Source: a virus. From it: DNA of 23,319 nt. The position numbers and the translations under genes were made by a program. The notes beneath the pieces are model-generated. The model saw nothing but the letters and a program-made list of their open reading frames with translations. It made no database searches and had not been told where the DNA came from. Positions 1 to 6,064 of the stretch are shown piece after piece. The stretch spans positions 1 to 23,319 of IMG/VR virus record IMGVR_UViG_3300033571_013924. One strand, written 5' to 3'. The number at the start of each line of letters is the position of its first letter. Within the stretch, counting starts at the first letter, position 1.

Positions 1-1
1 C

Positions 2-295
2 GTAGAGACTCAGTTGGGCGTGCCTGCAGTAGCCCTACTCGACGGTGTAGGGGTACCGGTCCTGTTCGAAGGTTCGAGCGTCGGTTGGCGCGGAGCCCTG
101 GGTGCCCTGGCAAAGGCAACGCGTGAAGCGTTGGAAGGCACCGAGGCGGTGAACGCGCAGCCCTTGGTCAAGCTGGGCACGCGCAAGTACATGCACGCGC
201 AGCACGGAGAACAGAATGCGCCGGTCCTGGAGTTCGTCAAGCTGGTAACGCCCAAGGAGATCGAAGAACTGTTGGCGGGGCAGAACAATGGCTGA
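2..295 (+). CDS. Unknown phage protein, 5' end outside window
   Basis: The frame is open from the left edge (codons V-E-T-Q-L-G) to a TGA at 293-295, so this is the last 97 residues of a longer protein. A TTG at 14 could be read as a start, but the open frame upstream makes a partial gene more likely. The visible part has a Gly/Val-rich segment (LLDGVGVPVLFEGSSVGW), an Ala-rich helix, then a Lys/Glu-rich C-terminus (TPKEIEELLAG). I do not recognise the family. The next gene starts inside its last codons (8-base overlap), so the two are translated together as the end of an upstream operon that stops at the terminator at 608-637. Confidence 0.6.
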   Translation, partial: VETQLGVPAVALLDGVGVPVLFEGSSVGWRGALGALAKATREALEGTEAVNAQPLVKLGTRKYMHAQHGEQNAPVLEFVKLVTPKEIEELLAGQNNG

Positions 296-590
296 TTTCG
301 AATTCCAGTTCGACTACGACAAACCGCTGCGGGACCGTCTTCTGGGCCAGGCCCCGCTGGTAATCGCCAAGCTCAAGGACGAAGGCATCATCGCCAAAAA
401 GATCGCCCGCACGTCAGCGTACCCTGCGTACAGCCTGTTCGGGCGCCTTGAGGGTGTGGCCGAGTTCACGGAGCACGCGCTCAAGTTCCGGATCACAAAG
501 TATCCGTGGGTCGCGTCCGAGAAAATGGTCAAGGACGCGATCATCAGCGGAATCAAGGACGTGGTCGCACACTCAAAAGCTGGCGGCTAA
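288..590 (+). CDS. Unknown 100-residue phage protein
   Basis: The ATG at 288 overlaps the end of the preceding gene by 8 bases, and the TAA is at 588-590. The protein is mixed acidic/basic. It begins with alternating Phe/Asp (ADFEFQFDYDKPL) and continues with a helical Lys-rich region (LVIAKLKDEGIIAKKIA) and a C-terminal amphipathic segment (MVKDAIISGIKDVV). There is no signal peptide, membrane segment or recognisable catalytic motif. It is the last gene of its operon, followed 18 bases later by an intrinsic terminator. Phage small proteins in this position often act early or modulate the host, but nothing in the sequence shows a function. Confidence 0.65.
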   Translation: MADFEFQFDYDKPLRDRLLGQAPLVIAKLKDEGIIAKKIARTSAYPAYSLFGRLEGVAEFTEHALKFRITKYPWVASEKMVKDAIISGIKDVVAHSKAGG

Positions 591-607
591 ACAAAACCCC
601 TCCAACT

Positions 608-637
608 GCCTCGCCCCTAACCGGGCGGGGCTTTTTT
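608..637 (+). terminator. Rho-independent terminator
   Basis: A 9-bp stem, GCCTCGCCC (608-616) and GGGCGGGGC (623-631), pairs with one G-U, has a 6-base loop (617-622), and is followed directly by six T (632-637). It lies 18 bases after the stop of the upstream gene and just before the next promoter, so it insulates the upstream operon from the replication operon. Confidence 0.93.
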
Positions 638-650
638 ATTGAAAAAAGAT

Positions 651-679
651 TTGACACGCGCGAACAGATCGCGCATAAT
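651..679 (+). promoter_or_regulatory. Sigma70-type promoter of the replication operon
   Basis: The -35 box TTGACA (651-656) is a perfect match to consensus. The -10 box CATAAT (674-679) matches 5 of 6, and the spacing is exactly 17 bp. It sits between the terminator at 608-637 and the first gene at 711, with a leader of roughly 25 bases. The host RNA polymerase should recognise it. No phage RNA polymerase gene is in the window. It is the only convincing promoter I found here, and it probably drives all genes to 9121. Confidence 0.9.
658..674. promoter_or_regulatory. Operator-like palindrome in the promoter spacer
   Basis: GCGCGA (658-663) and TCGCGC (669-674) form a perfect inverted repeat around a 5-base centre (ACAGA). 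It fills the spacer between the -35 and -10 boxes and touches the first base of the -10 box. A dimeric repressor bound here would block RNA polymerase, so I infer an operator. No regulator gene is visible in the window, and the palindrome could be chance in GC-rich DNA. Confidence 0.5.
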
Positions 680-698
680 GCAGACACCTTAACAAGAT

Positions 699-703
699 AG
701 GAG
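699..703 (+). promoter_or_regulatory. Ribosome binding site of the first operon gene
   Basis: AGGAG lies 7 bases before the ATG at 711, in an A-rich leader. It supports 711 as the start and contrasts with the many weak, translation-coupled starts later in the operon. Confidence 0.8.
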
Positions 704-710
704 ACATACC

Positions 711-1139
711 ATGACCTTCATTAGATGTACCCCGCAACCCGTAACCGACTTCGCCGCCGAGATTGCCGCCAAAATGATCTTGGCCTACGCTGAAACCATC
801 CAGGAAGTGGGTGGTGAGATGCCCGACCTGCCGCAAATCGCCGAGTTCGACCCGTCCTGGTGGCAACGCCAGATTGACGTCCACATCAAGTGGGCCGGCG
901 ACCGCATCCCGGAAGTGGCTGAAGCCAAAATCCGCAACGTTGCACGCTGCATGGCGCTGCGCCAATACTGCGGCCAGACCTGCCAGATCAACTTCGACAA
1001 GAAGGTGCCCTACTGTGACCGCAACTACTTGGCGGACACCCGCGCATGGCCTAAGCCCTGCCCGAAGACGCTTGACGACCTACTGAAATCGTTGAGCTGT
1101 CCGACCCACTACCCGACAGAAGAGGACAACAACGTATGA
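711..1139 (+). CDS. Cys-rich unknown protein, first gene of the replication operon
   Basis: 142 residues, starting with ATG after a good AGGAG and directly downstream of the strong promoter. It therefore should be among the first and most abundant products of this operon. The N-terminal half is predicted helical (FAAEIAAKMILAYAETIQEVG). A Trp-rich motif follows (DPSWWQRQIDVHIKWAGD, near 47-64). The C-terminal half has six cysteines (80, 87, 91, 102, 117, 130), including C87-x3-C91, which could bind metal or form disulfides. There is no signal peptide or membrane segment. I do not recognise the family. The promoter-proximal position suits a regulatory or host-takeover protein, but this is inference. 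Confidence 0.7.
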   Translation: MTFIRCTPQPVTDFAAEIAAKMILAYAETIQEVGGEMPDLPQIAEFDPSWWQRQIDVHIKWAGDRIPEVAEAKIRNVARCMALRQYCGQTCQINFDKKVPYCDRNYLADTRAWPKPCPKTLDDLLKSLSCPTHYPTEEDNNV

Positions 1140-1528
1140 AGCACACACCCAATCGCTACACCGAGATCTTCGCCGAGCTGCGCAGGTATGATGATCACCA
1201 CAGGAAGATCGCGCATCAAAACAAGTGGGTCCCTGTAGCCATTATCCTTCTTGGCCTGTTGCAAGTGGTGGATGGCGGCCTGACCTACTGGCTGATCACT
1301 GCGGGCGTGGCCACTGAAGCCAACCCGCTGGCCGCCCACCTGTTCAACAACTTCGGGCTGGCACAGGGAGTGGTGCTGGCCAAGGCCCCGCCAATCTTCC
1401 TCTGCTACATGCTGTGGACGTTGCGCGACTACATCCCCGGCCGGCCTTGGCGGGTTTGGATCATATACCTGCTGACCACCTTCTACGTGGGCGTGATCGG
1501 ATGGGAGATATTTGGGGTGATGCTATGA
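1136..1528 (+). CDS. Three-pass membrane protein, DUF5658-like
   Basis: 130 residues. The ATG overlaps the previous stop (ATGA), and AGAGGA lies 9 bases upstream. A charged 30-residue N-terminus is followed by three hydrophobic segments at about 32-56, 74-96 and 106-129. The first contains VVDGGLTYWL (D46 with a following L-T), and the loop after it has the signature E61-x-N-P. A membrane Asp with a following E-x-N-P loop is typical of DUF5658-type proteins, a bacterial and phage membrane family of unknown function. It acts in the inner membrane. Possible roles include superinfection exclusion or anchoring of replication, but neither is shown. It is the first of four small membrane proteins in this operon. 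Confidence 0.75.
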   Translation: MKHTPNRYTEIFAELRRYDDHHRKIAHQNKWVPVAIILLGLLQVVDGGLTYWLITAGVATEANPLAAHLFNNFGLAQGVVLAKAPPIFLCYMLWTLRDYIPGRPWRVWIIYLLTTFYVGVIGWEIFGVML

Positions 1529-1749
1529 ACTTTCCAAACTTAGAAGAGCTGTACACGCTACACACACGCGAGGGGTACGCCGCGCGGGAAGCGCTGCGCA
1601 CCTGGGCAGGGATCACAGCAAACAAGCACCTTGCCACGGAGATCGTCCACAAGGTCAACCGGGCAAGCGTGGACGCGTTCCGCAACCGGCATGCGCACCT
1701 GCACGAAAAGGACACCGGCGACCACGCAGCCGTGCGAGGTGAAGCATGA
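1525..1749 (+). CDS. Unknown 74-residue protein
   Basis: The ATG at 1525 overlaps the previous stop (ATGA) and follows GGGGTGA at 1514-1520. A longer frame begins at 1414 but would overlap the membrane protein gene by more than 100 bases, so the short form is preferred. The protein is hydrophilic and His/Arg-rich (FRNRHAHLHEKDTGDH), helical throughout, with no known motif. It overlaps the polymerase start by 4 bases, which suggests coupled translation. Function unknown. Confidence 0.65.
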   Translation: MNFPNLEELYTLHTREGYAAREALRTWAGITANKHLATEIVHKVNRASVDAFRNRHAHLHEKDTGDHAAVRGEA

Positions 1750-3593
1750 AGATCGTCGATTGTGAAACGTTAAGCCCGCAGCCGATCAAGTACGGCCTGG
1801 AGCGGTACTTCTCGGAAGGGGTCAAGGTGCTATGCTGGGCGTTCGGCAGTCACCCAGATAACGTATACGTGCAGCGCAACCCCCAGCCCCGAGAATGGGT
1901 TGGATACCGCGCCCACAACGCCGCGTTCGAACGCAAGGTGCTGCACAACTCCGACATCAAATGCACCCAGGCGCAGGCACTCGCAAACGGGTGTCCAGGC
2001 GCGCTGGATGACCTTACACGGTTCCTGAACGTGCCGCACCGCAAGAACCCCAAGGGCAAGGCCCTCATTCAACGCTGCTGCGTGCCAGGTGGCGCGCCAA
2101 CGGAGCAGGACTACCAGGACTTGGCCGAATACTGCGCGGACGACGTGCGCGCCACCTTGGCGGCCGTAGATCGTCTCCGTGTCCTCACTCCTAAGGAAGA
2201 GGATCAGTACGAGCTGAACGAGCGTGTCAACGCCCGAGGCGTGCTGGTGGATCAAAACCTTTGCCGTGCGGCGATCGCACTGAACGACAAGGAGCAGGAC
2301 GTGTTGAACCGCCAAGTGCGGGAGCGAGTAGGGTTGTCCCCGCGGTCCATAAAGATGGTAGATCTGATTAGGCAGCGTATCCCGGAGCGCTTGCACAGCC
2401 TGATGGTGGACCCGGATACGGGCCGCCCGACGCTGGGCGCGGCCGCACGTGCTGATCTGCTGGATGACGAAAACCTTGATCCGGACACCGCCGATCTTCT
2501 CACGATGATCGACGATGCCCGCGCCACGGCCGCATCCAAATACGCCAAGCTCCTCGAGCATCTGAACCACCCATACAGCGACGGTCGGCTGCGCGGAGCA
2601 CTGATCTTCAACGGTGCACGTGTGACCGGACGCTTCAGCTCGCAAGGCGTGCAGATTCACAACCTGCCGAGATCCCCAAAAGGTTTCGATCCGATACAGG
2701 CACGAGCCGAGATCATGTCGGGCGCCTTGACCGGGAACCTGCCAGACACGTTGAAATTCTCGCTGCGAACAGTGTTTATCGCTGCCCCAGATCACTCCTT
2801 TGTGTGGGGTGACCTGAACGCGATCGAGGCGCGGATGCTGCAGTGGCTGGCCTCGCCCGAACGGGATACGGACACTCTGGCAGACTTCCGTGCCGGACAG
2901 GACCCGTACATCCGTGCTGCGCGCGCGATCGGGCAGGACCGCTTCATCGGCAAGGTCCAGACTCTAGCCTGCGGCTATCAGGGTGGCGTGAACGCACTGG
3001 CCAGGATGGCGCGGGCATACGGACTCAAGTTACCGCCCGATCTACAGCTTTCCGCGGTTAACGCTTGGCGGAAATCGAACCCTGCGGTGGTGAAGTTCTG
3101 GGAACAGCTGGAGAACGCCGCCATCGAGGCGGTGATACACCGGGGCCGTATGTGCACGGTGGGCGTGCTGAACTTCTTCGCGTCAAGCGACCGGTTGATG
3201 GTGCTGCTGCCTTCCGGGCGCCTACTCACCTACTGGCAACCGGAGCTAGTGGACGGGCAATACGGTTTGGATCTAACCGTGTTGAATCCGTCGCTGAAAC
3301 CAAAGAAGGGGGGCTCGGAATGGCCGCGCAAACAGATGTACGGCGGCCTGTGGGCAGAGAACTTGACCCAGGCTGTGTGTGCGGACGTGTTGCGTGACAA
3401 GCTGGCCTTGGTTGAGGATATGGGCCTTCCTATCGTGCTGCACGTGCATGACGAAATAGTGTGCGAAGTGCCGGATGAAGCGGTATCCAGCGCACAGAAA
3501 ATGCTCGACGCGGCGCTCAAGAACCAGTTAGAATGGGCCCCAAACTTCCCGCTAGGTGCCGAGATAATGAGCGGCAAGGAGTACAGAAAATAA
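1746..3593 (+). CDS. Family A DNA polymerase with 3'-5' exonuclease
   Basis: 615 residues; the phage replicative polymerase, which extends primers and proofreads. Exonuclease motifs are D5-x-E7 (VDCETLS), HNAAFE at 57-62, where Glu stands in the usual Asp place, and Y129-x3-D133. The polymerase domain has motif A GDLNAIEAR with catalytic D356, motif B R399-x3-K403-x3-L407-x3-Y411, and motif C HVHDE with D569. There is no 5'-3' exonuclease domain, as usual for phage enzymes, and the exonuclease region is compact. The position matching E. coli Phe762 is Leu407; this residue is known to affect nucleotide selectivity and speed, and the Leu form is common in environmental phages. Motif A reads DLNAIEAR rather than DYSQIELR, placing it in the phage branch. 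GAGGTG lies just before the ATG, which overlaps the previous gene (ATGA). It works with the SNF2-type helicase and reductase downstream. Confidence 0.96.
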   Translation: MKIVDCETLSPQPIKYGLERYFSEGVKVLCWAFGSHPDNVYVQRNPQPREWVGYRAHNAAFERKVLHNSDIKCTQAQALANGCPGALDDLTRFLNVPHRKNPKGKALIQRCCVPGGAPTEQDYQDLAEYCADDVRATLAAVDRLRVLTPKEEDQYELNERVNARGVLVDQNLCRAAIALNDKEQDVLNRQVRERVGLSPRSIKMVDLIRQRIPERLHSLMVDPDTGRPTLGAAARADLLDDENLDPDTADLLTMIDDARATAASKYAKLLEHLNHPYSDGRLRGALIFNGARVTGRFSSQGVQIHNLPRSPKGFDPIQARAEIMSGALTGNLPDTLKFSLRTVFIAAPDHSFVWGDLNAIEARMLQWLASPERDTDTLADFRAGQDPYIRAARAIGQDRFIGKVQTLACGYQGGVNALARMARAYGLKLPPDLQLSAVNAWRKSNPAVVKFWEQLENAAIEAVIHRGRMCTVGVLNFFASSDRLMVLLPSGRLLTYWQPELVDGQYGLDLTVLNPSLKPKKGGSEWPRKQMYGGLWAENLTQAVCADVLRDKLALVEDMGLPIVLHVHDEIVCEVPDEAVSSAQKMLDAALKNQLEWAPNFPLGAEIMSGKEYRK

Positions 3594-3850
3594 TGGCGAA
3601 CGACAGAATGTACCTGAGACACAAAGACACCGGGCTATCCGTGTACCTGGCTAAAACACTGGCGTATGGCTGGTATGGTGCGCTGCCGACACTGCAAGAG
3701 TCGCTAACACTGCTGTTCGATGCAACCGAATGGTCAGAGTTTGAGCACCCGTATGAACTGGTGTTCGAATCCGATCCAAAGGTGACCAACATAATGGTTT
3801 CGGACGAGTTCCCTGGACTACTGTCCATAGCAAAGGAGGATCAACCATGA
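3593..3850 (+). CDS. Unknown acidic 85-residue protein
   Basis: The ATG at 3593 overlaps the polymerase TAA by one base (TAATG) and follows AAGGAG at 3576-3581. A longer frame from 3533 would lie inside the polymerase gene and is rejected. The protein starts with a basic patch (MANDRMYLRHKDTG), then aromatic residues (YLAKTLAYGWYG), and ends acidic. No membrane segment or motif is visible. Its place directly behind the polymerase suggests a replication accessory role, but I see no evidence for a particular one. Confidence 0.65.
   Translation: MANDRMYLRHKDTGLSVYLAKTLAYGWYGALPTLQESLTLLFDATEWSEFEHPYELVFESDPKVTNIMVSDEFPGLLSIAKEDQP
3832..3840 (+). promoter_or_regulatory. Strong ribosome binding site
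   Basis: AAAGGAGGA is nearly the full anti-Shine-Dalgarno complement, 6 bases before the ATG at 3847. It strongly supports the very short membrane peptide gene that follows. Confidence 0.8.
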
Positions 3851-4005
3851 CCTACGCCGAAACCTGTCTGACAATCCTGACCATGTGTGCGCTTTACCAT
3901 ATCGAGGGCCGTTTGAAAAAACTCAAGATCCTGATTGAAACCCTGATCCTATCCATCGTCGTCGGCTGGATCTCCACCGGAGCGATGAGCGAGCTGCTAA
4001 AATGA
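3847..4005 (+). CDS. 52-residue membrane peptide
   Basis: A short gene with one of the best ribosome binding sites in the operon (AAAGGAGGA). It overlaps the previous stop (ATGA) and the next start by 4 bases. The product begins MTYAETCLTILTMCALYH, has a basic patch (GRLKKLKI) in the middle, and then a hydrophobic stretch at about 28-44 (ILIETLILSIVVGW). The first 18 residues are also hydrophobic, so it may span the membrane twice as a hairpin with the basic loop in the cytoplasm. Two short hydrophobic segments around a basic turn resemble small holin-like peptides, but holins normally sit in a lysis cassette, and no lysis enzyme is next to it. Function unknown. Confidence 0.7.
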   Translation: MTYAETCLTILTMCALYHIEGRLKKLKILIETLILSIVVGWISTGAMSELLK

Positions 4006-5294
4006 GAGCATTATTACCGTTTCAGGAACGAATCCTGAAGGAGGCAATCGAAAAGAAGTGCGGTCTCGTCACGCTCAAACCCGGTGCGGGCAAGTCAGCC
4101 ATCATGGTCAAGCTGGCCGAGCACGTGTGGTCGGAGACCGCCGGACGCACAATAATCGTGGCTCCGTGCCGGGTTGCACATGCGGTCTGGAAGCGTGAGT
4201 TCGACAATTGGTCCTCGCCACTCAAGGTGGCCAACGCGCTGGGTAACATCTACGCCCGCAAGGTGGCAGCCTTGAGCGAGCATCAGGTTCTGGTAACGCA
4301 CTATGACCTATTCGAAAAGGTGCTGCCGCACATGAAGATAGGGCTGTACTCGGCGATCATCCTGGACGAAACCAGCTACATTACCCGCACCCAGACGGCG
4401 CGGTGGCAGGGAATGAAGGACATCTTCAAGCTGTTCGACTATCGGTTCTGCCTGAACGGCAACATCCGCAACCGCGGCGGCATTGAGGAGCTGTGGAGCC
4501 AATGCTTCGTGGCGGATCTCGGAAAGCGACTGGGGCCGCGGAAAGTACCGTTCCTGACGAAGTGGGGGTTCACCGATCGGTTCGGAAACTGGGAGCCGAA
4601 TCCGTGGAAGGACATGACCGAGGTATGGGACAAGGTGCGGGAGTTGGAGCTGACCGCGCCCGAGGAAGAGTACCGGCAACTGCCTGACTTGACCGAGACG
4701 CCGCGATACGTGCAGTACCCTAATGCCCTTAAGCAGCGGTACACAAAACTCAAGGAGGAGGCTGCTGAGCTGCTTCTCGACGATGCACAGCACAACAGAT
4801 ACCTGGGGTTCACCGAGAAGCTGCGACAACTGGCGTCGGGCTTCCTGTACGGACATGAGGGATCGGTGGAGATGTTCGACGACTTTAAGCTGAAGGAGTG
4901 CACCGATCTTGTGCGCGAGGTGGCGCCCTGCATCGTGGTGTATCAACACAAGTTCATGGTGTCCGAACTGCGCAAGCGGCTGGCAGCCGAGAACCTGAAG
5001 GTGGCTGAGTTCCGCGACGCGTCGCTGGAGGATCTAAAGCGTATGGACGTGATCCTGCTCCACCCCGCCAGCGCCGGCCACGGGGTTGACGGATTACAGG
5101 ACAAGTTCAGCAAAATGGTGTGGGTGCAACCAGACTGGAGCGGCGACCGCGCCGCCCAGACGATAGCACGGGTATGGCGACGCGGGCAAACCGCGCCGGT
5201 TCATGTGTATTGGCTGCTCTCGGAGGGCACGGTGGAGGAGCGGGAGTTCCTCAAATCCGAGTCAATCCGCGAGAACTTCGACATTCCGTCATGA
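4002..5294 (+). CDS. SNF2-type superfamily 2 helicase/ATPase
   Basis: 430 residues; an ATP-driven DNA translocase or helicase, probably for replication or recombination. Walker A is KPGAGKS with K31. Motif Ia is IIVAPCRV at 51-58. Walker B is LDETS at 121-125 rather than the usual DEAH/DEGH form. Motif III is LNGN at 151-154, where T-G-T is usual. Motif VI is Q386-TIARVWRRGQ, the Q-x3-R-x2-R-x-GQ arginine-finger signature of SNF2 proteins. At 430 residues it is a minimal two-domain SNF2 core without the chromatin or protein domains of larger relatives. Phage genomes often carry such a protein beside a family A polymerase, and this may be the replicative or fork-remodelling helicase. Its start overlaps the membrane peptide gene by 4 bases. 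Confidence 0.92.
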   Translation: MRALLPFQERILKEAIEKKCGLVTLKPGAGKSAIMVKLAEHVWSETAGRTIIVAPCRVAHAVWKREFDNWSSPLKVANALGNIYARKVAALSEHQVLVTHYDLFEKVLPHMKIGLYSAIILDETSYITRTQTARWQGMKDIFKLFDYRFCLNGNIRNRGGIEELWSQCFVADLGKRLGPRKVPFLTKWGFTDRFGNWEPNPWKDMTEVWDKVRELELTAPEEEYRQLPDLTETPRYVQYPNALKQRYTKLKEEAAELLLDDAQHNRYLGFTEKLRQLASGFLYGHEGSVEMFDDFKLKECTDLVREVAPCIVVYQHKFMVSELRKRLAAENLKVAEFRDASLEDLKRMDVILLHPASAGHGVDGLQDKFSKMVWVQPDWSGDRAAQTIARVWRRGQTAPVHVYWLLSEGTVEEREFLKSESIRENFDIPS

Positions 5295-5587
5295 AAATCA
5301 CAATCTACGAGAAACCGCCGGGACGGTACTTCACCGGTCCGAAACTGACCACGGAAGTCTTCAACGTGGGCGAACTAATCAAGGTGCGGACAGAGGTGGA
5401 GATACATCAGACGTGGCGCAAAAGCATACCGCTGGACACACCGCACGGGCTCAAACACTACCGGCCCGTGATCCGGTACTACAAGGGCACCGTCATCTAC
5501 CCGCCGCCACTGTCCCCAGGGTACAGCGACACGCTGGACGCTGACGATATCGAATTTGCCTTGTCATGGGGGGAGGGGAGAGCATGA
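5291..5587 (+). CDS. Unknown 98-residue protein
   Basis: The ATG at 5291 overlaps the helicase stop (ATGA). There is no clear Shine-Dalgarno, so it probably depends on ribosomes finishing the helicase gene. A longer frame from 5120 lies inside the helicase gene and is rejected. The protein is beta-rich and basic (KITIYEKPPGRYFTGPKL), with a Pro-rich turn (VIYPPPLSPGY) and an acidic end (LDADDIEFALSWGEG). No known motif is visible. Function unknown. Confidence 0.65.
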   Translation: MKITIYEKPPGRYFTGPKLTTEVFNVGELIKVRTEVEIHQTWRKSIPLDTPHGLKHYRPVIRYYKGTVIYPPPLSPGYSDTLDADDIEFALSWGEGRA

Positions 5588-5877
5588 ACGCCGTAACAGA
5601 GTTCATTTCGGAGCACGCTTTCTGGGCGCACTTGGCGTGGACCGTGGGATGCTTCGTGTTGCTGGTAGCACTACTACCGATGCTTTGGATTCGCCCGCGG
5701 TTTAACCGCCGCTCGGGGCCGCTTGGCCGCCGCGCGCACGACCAGCCGTGGTACGAGCCAGAAATATATGTTGAATTCTTCAACAAGCGGGGGTATTCTT
5801 TAACACGAAAGGACGTAGACGAACTTTTCCAATCCATCATCGAGAGAGGTGAATCATATGACCGAAACCTTCATTAA
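5584..5877 (+). CDS. Small single-pass membrane protein, 97 residues
   Basis: The ATG at 5584 overlaps the previous stop (ATGA) and follows a purine-rich GGGGGGAGGGGAG. One hydrophobic segment lies at about 16-36 (LAWTVGCFVLLVALLPMLWI). It is followed at once by a very basic stretch (RPRFNRRSGPLGRRAH), so by the positive-inside rule the C-terminal 55 residues should face the cytoplasm. That domain ends in an acidic helix (TRKDVDELFQSIIERGE). The family is not recognised. It overlaps the next membrane protein gene by 20 bases. Confidence 0.65.
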   Translation: MNAVTEFISEHAFWAHLAWTVGCFVLLVALLPMLWIRPRFNRRSGPLGRRAHDQPWYEPEIYVEFFNKRGYSLTRKDVDELFQSIIERGESYDRNLH

Positions 5878-6064
5878 ACTGATCAAGAAAATCATCCACG
5901 ACACGCCGACCCTTATCGGTGTCGTATGGGGTCTCCTGGTGTTCATGCTGCTCGCAGGTGCCAGCAGCCACGTGTCCCAGATCAAGTCGCACAACGCCGC
6001 GCGGTACCATCAGCAACTGCTCGACTATGCTTGGGCCGCCAAGCTGTCCGGGACGGGCCGCTAA
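5858..6064 (+). CDS. Small single-pass membrane protein, 68 residues
   Basis: The ATG at 5858 follows GAGAGG at 5843-5848; a GTG three codons upstream is possible but has worse spacing. The protein has a basic amphipathic start (ETFIKLIKKIIH), one hydrophobic segment at about 19-38 (TLIGVVWGLLVFMLLAGASS), and a His/Ala-rich tail. This resembles small phage membrane proteins and some type III holins in size, but no endolysin is adjacent. It overlaps the preceding membrane protein gene by 20 bases, so the pair is probably co-produced. Confidence 0.65.
   Translation: MTETFIKLIKKIIHDTPTLIGVVWGLLVFMLLAGASSHVSQIKSHNAARYHQQLLDYAWAAKLSGTGR

Noticed and set aside
1830-2795. Long open frame (321 codons) on the minus strand inside the polymerase gene
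   Set aside because: It is wholly antisense to a clear polymerase, has no family features, is Arg/Val/His-rich as expected of a GC-rich shadow, and has no ribosome site.
5120-5290. Upstream-extended starts (1414, 3533, 5120, 5926, 8744, 15827, 17929)
   Set aside because: Each extension runs through a well supported neighbouring gene, and the chosen starts show overlaps of one to four bases with the previous stop, often with a better ribosome site.
5858-6064. Holin of a lysis cassette
   Set aside because: The protein is small with one membrane segment, but no endolysin or spanin is next to it, so the name cannot be supported.
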